39,270 bases of DNA from Acidobacteriota bacterium (GTDB taxonomy: Bacteria > Acidobacteriota > Terriglobia > Terriglobales > Acidobacteriaceae): positions 1 through 39,270 of the forward strand of contig JAEZPW010000209.1 in assembly GCA_023441255.1 (NCBI GenBank), written 5' to 3'. A program made the translations under genes and the position numbers. Positions 37,548 through 39,270 of this stretch are shown here, in pieces. Each line of letters opens with the position of its first letter. Positions within the stretch are counted from its first letter, which is position 1. Below the pieces are notes generated by a model, which saw only the letters and a list, made by a program, of their open reading frames with translations, made no database searches and was not told the DNA's origin.

Positions 37548-38762
37548 TTACGCATAATGCCGCTGAATGAACTGCGCGATTTGTCGATAAGCGGCCGAAA
37601 GTGTTGCCTCGTTCGGGAGGAACACGATGCGGGCGTGGCGGGTTCCAGGCGCCTGGCCGAATCCGCTTCCATGAACAAGAAGGACTCCCGTTTCGCGCAG
37701 AAGTTTCTTTACGAACTCCTCGTCGGGTTCCGGGATGTCCAGCTTGGGATAAGCGTAGAAGGCCCCTTTGGGAGCGACACAGCTTACGCGAGGAGTTTCG
37801 GTCGCCCATTTGACAGTGAGGTCAGCGCGCGAGCGCAGTTTCGCAAGCACTTCGACCAGATGATCCTGCGGCCCTTCAAGAGCGGGCTTGATAGCGTACA
37901 TCATCGGATGAGAAGCGCACAGGCGAGACCTCAGCAACTTGTTGATGCCGTCAACATAGGGCTGCACGAGATTCTGGGGCCCGCTCACGACACCCCATCC
38001 GATTCGCCACCCTGGGGCCAAATAGTTTTTCGACATGCCGCCGAAGGTCACGACGGGTACGTCGGGTCCTATAGCCGCCAGCGATAGGTGCTCGCCTTCG
38101 AGGACAAGTTTGTCGTAGATCTCGTCAGCGAAGACGACGAGGTTGTGCCGGCGCGCGATCTCCGCGATCGCCTCCAGGGTCTGGCGCGAATAGATGGCGC
38201 CGGTTGGGTTGTTGGGGTTGATGAAGACCAGGCCGCGGGTCTTGGGCGTGATCTTGCGCTCGATGTCGTCGAGGTCAGGCTGCCAGCCGTTCTCTTCATT
38301 CAACGAATAAGAGTTGGGTTTGAGACCCATCTTGGCGACGACGGCGGTGTAGAGCGGATATTCCGGTTCAGGACAGAGTACGTTTTCGTCGCCGTTGAGT
38401 AGCGCGCTGAGGCAGATATCAACGGCTTCGCTTGCTCCTGAAGTGATGAAGGCGTCAAGGATGTTGCGAATGCCTTTTCGCTCGGCATCTCCACGAATGG
38501 CGCTGATGGCGTCGGCCGTGCCCGAAGAAGGTGCGTAGCCGTTACGTCCGTCCCGCATGGCCTTGTGAACAGCATCGATCAGGTGTGGTGGCGTGGCGAA
38601 ATCGAACTTGAGCGGATCGCCGATATTGAGCGGCAAAATCTTCACGCCGGTTTTGGCCACTTCGTCGGCCAGGACGGCAAGGTCGCGAATGGCGTAGCGG
38701 ACTTCATCCAGGCGCCGGGCAGGCTCGATTGCGGATACCGTTTTCATAGCAGGAGTCGTCAT
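37548..38762 (-). CDS. PLP-dependent class I aminotransferase (alanine aminotransferase AlaA-like)
   Basis: A 404-residue fold-type I aminotransferase. Lys245 (GGMSKNYLAPGWRIGW) forms the Schiff base with PLP. SGASEAVD binds the phosphate, NPNNPTGAIYS holds the Asn that touches the cofactor, VVFADEIYDKLV the Asp/Tyr pair, and RHARIVFLP the substrate-carboxylate Arg. The N-terminus (YAIRDLAVLADEVAKTGVKILPLNIGDP) is most like the AlaA/archaeal alanine aminotransferase group, which converts pyruvate and glutamate to alanine and 2-oxoglutarate. Other substrates are possible. ATG at 38762; a second ATG five codons on is an alternative. A -10-like TACAAT lies near 38807-38812. It has its own terminator, so a single-gene unit. 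Confidence 0.87.
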   Translation of the reverse strand: MTTPAMKTVSAIEPARRLDEVRYAIRDLAVLADEVAKTGVKILPLNIGDPLKFDFATPPHLIDAVHKAMRDGRNGYAPSSGTADAISAIRGDAERKGIRNILDAFITSGASEAVDICLSALLNGDENVLCPEPEYPLYTAVVAKMGLKPNSYSLNEENGWQPDLDDIERKITPKTRGLVFINPNNPTGAIYSRQTLEAIAEIARRHNLVVFADEIYDKLVLEGEHLSLAAIGPDVPVVTFGGMSKNYLAPGWRIGWGVVSGPQNLVQPYVDGINKLLRSRLCASHPMMYAIKPALEGPQDHLVEVLAKLRSRADLTVKWATETPRVSCVAPKGAFYAYPKLDIPEPDEEFVKKLLRETGVLLVHGSGFGQAPGTRHARIVFLPNEATLSAAYRQIAQFIQRHYA

Positions 38763-38831
38763 GGCTTTGTCGCTTTATAAGGAGATTAGTACGAAACCTG
38801 ATATTGTAACGGCGTTTGCTGATCGGCGCGT

Positions 38832-38866
38832 GTTTTCGTTTCGAGTTTCGCGTTCGAGATTCGAAC
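38832..38866. repeat. Tandem heptamer array between aminotransferase and ABM-like genes
   Basis: GTTTTCG, TTTCGAG, TTTCGCG, TTCGAGA and TTCGAAC follow in 7-base phase. Bases 38837-38854 are the exact reverse complement of 9939-9956. The array lies in the 158-base gap between the divergent aminotransferase and ABM-like genes. Confidence 0.78.
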
Positions 38867-38920
38867 AAACGTCTGAGAGAGTCGGACACACGTCGTGACC
38901 TCCGTTATAGGGGCGCATCC

Positions 38921-39217
38921 GTGATTCAGATCGTGTGGCAGTTCAAAGCGGCAATGGGGTGTTCGGCCGAGTTCGAGGCGCAGTACGGGCCGGCGGGCGC
39001 GTGGGTGCGGCTATTTGAGCAAAGTGCGGGTTACTGCGGCACGGTGCTGCTGCGCGGCGAAGGTGGCGATTATCTGACAATTGATACCTGGGATAGCCGT
39101 GAGTCGTTCGACGAGTTCAAGGCGACGCACGAGCGCGAGTACAACGAGCTTGATCGGCGCTGCGAAAAGCTGACCGAGAGTGAGCGGTTTATCGGGGTGT
39201 TCGCGGCGGTGTCGTGA
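38921..39217 (+). CDS. Small ABM-like (dimeric alpha-beta barrel) protein
   Basis: A 98-residue protein resembling the antibiotic-biosynthesis-monooxygenase (ABM) fold: IQIVWQFKAAMGCSAEFEAQYG, then GYCGTVLLRGEGGDYLTIDTWDSRESFDEFKA and a C-terminal helix. The DTWDSRESFDEFKATHEREY segment is the typical beta-alpha element of these small dimeric barrels. Members range from heme-degrading or quinol monooxygenases to proteins with no known activity; no catalytic residue can be assigned here. The GTG at 38921 is chosen with AGGGG at 38909-38913; the frame is open upstream to 38816 but reads into the heptamer array. A further heptamer array follows the stop immediately. Confidence 0.68.
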   Translation: MIQIVWQFKAAMGCSAEFEAQYGPAGAWVRLFEQSAGYCGTVLLRGEGGDYLTIDTWDSRESFDEFKATHEREYNELDRRCEKLTESERFIGVFAAVS

Positions 39218-39223
39218 TGAGAA

Positions 39224-39258
39224 TTAGCTGTTAGCCGTTAGCTCTTAGCTGTTAGTGC
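39224..39258. repeat. Tandem heptamer array after the ABM-like gene
   Basis: TTAGCTG, TTAGCCG, TTAGCTC, TTAGCTG and TTAGTGC run without a break in 7-base phase, starting seven bases after the stop codon. The array may continue in modified form to the end of the window (GTGAGTTAAGT), where it is cut off; an inverted second arm could lie beyond. Confidence 0.85.
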
Positions 39259-39270
39259 GGTGAGTTAAGT

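Noticed and set aside
38816..38920. Upstream extension of the ABM-like protein by 35 residues
   Set aside because: It would translate the heptamer array and shows no similarity to the fold; GTG 38921 has a suitable ribosome-binding site.
1..39270. tRNA, rRNA, riboswitch, insertion sequence or prophage genes
   Set aside because: No cloverleaf, rRNA segment, conserved riboswitch core (including a B12 box before the mutase), transposase or integrase was recognised by eye; a covariance-model search would be needed to exclude small RNAs.

Overview
The window looks like a chromosomal segment of an Acidobacteriota member, probably class Terriglobia. This is an inference from moderately GC-rich sequence, many secreted or multi-PAS proteins, scattered single-function operons, a Gly/Ala- and Gln-rich TolC-family protein, and intergenic repeats. 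No rRNA, tRNA, CRISPR array, transposase, integrase or prophage gene was seen. About 34 protein genes fill the window and no gene-free gap exceeds about 360 bases.

Layout. 0.05-2.9 kb: a UvsE-type UV endonuclease (minus) and an exported M48 metalloprotease (plus). 2.9-11.8 kb: a minus-strand acyl-CoA block. In transcription order it holds a B12-dependent acyl-CoA mutase large subunit, its B12-binding small subunit, a divergent crotonase, a biotin-dependent carboxyltransferase, an HMG-CoA lyase-type enzyme, a second crotonase, a hotdog thioesterase and histidine ammonia-lyase. Carboxyltransferase, hydratase and lyase fit the lower leucine pathway (methylcrotonyl-CoA to methylglutaconyl-CoA to HMG-CoA to acetoacetate). 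The mutase carries the two substrate-pocket residues of isobutyryl-CoA mutase, not methylmalonyl-CoA mutase, which points to branched-chain acyl-CoA use. The biotin carboxylase subunit is not in the window. 12-15.6 kb: glycosyltransferase, beta-carbonic anhydrase, TolC-like outer-membrane protein with a good terminator and a palindrome at its likely promoter. 15.9-23.9 kb (plus): TruA, aldehyde dehydrogenase, a small Cys-rich protein, a LeuA-like condensing enzyme, a coupled M20 peptidase/amidohydrolase pair and a small membrane protein. 23.9-29.5 kb: OafA-type acyltransferase (apparently starting at ATT), DUF4442 protein, EamA transporter, HtrA/DegP protease and a peptidoglycan-binding protein. 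29.5-35.4 kb (minus): a soluble five-PAS/GAF hybrid histidine kinase, a CpsB-type PHP phosphatase, and a membrane pair of unknown function. 35.5-39.3 kb: a secreted protein of three 34-residue Cys repeats, an unknown gene overlapping tail-to-tail with an XRE/S24-like regulator, an alanine-type aminotransferase and a small ABM-like protein.

The least expected signal is non-coding. Five intergenic gaps hold degenerate arrays of a 7-base unit, nearly each with its own heptamer. Two of these gaps are filled end to end by arrays arranged as inverted arms. The design resembles the heptanucleotide STRR repeats of cyanobacteria. A separate palindromic repeat (6878-6925) and a 9-10-base repeat (about 5915-5946) lie in the same acyl-CoA block.
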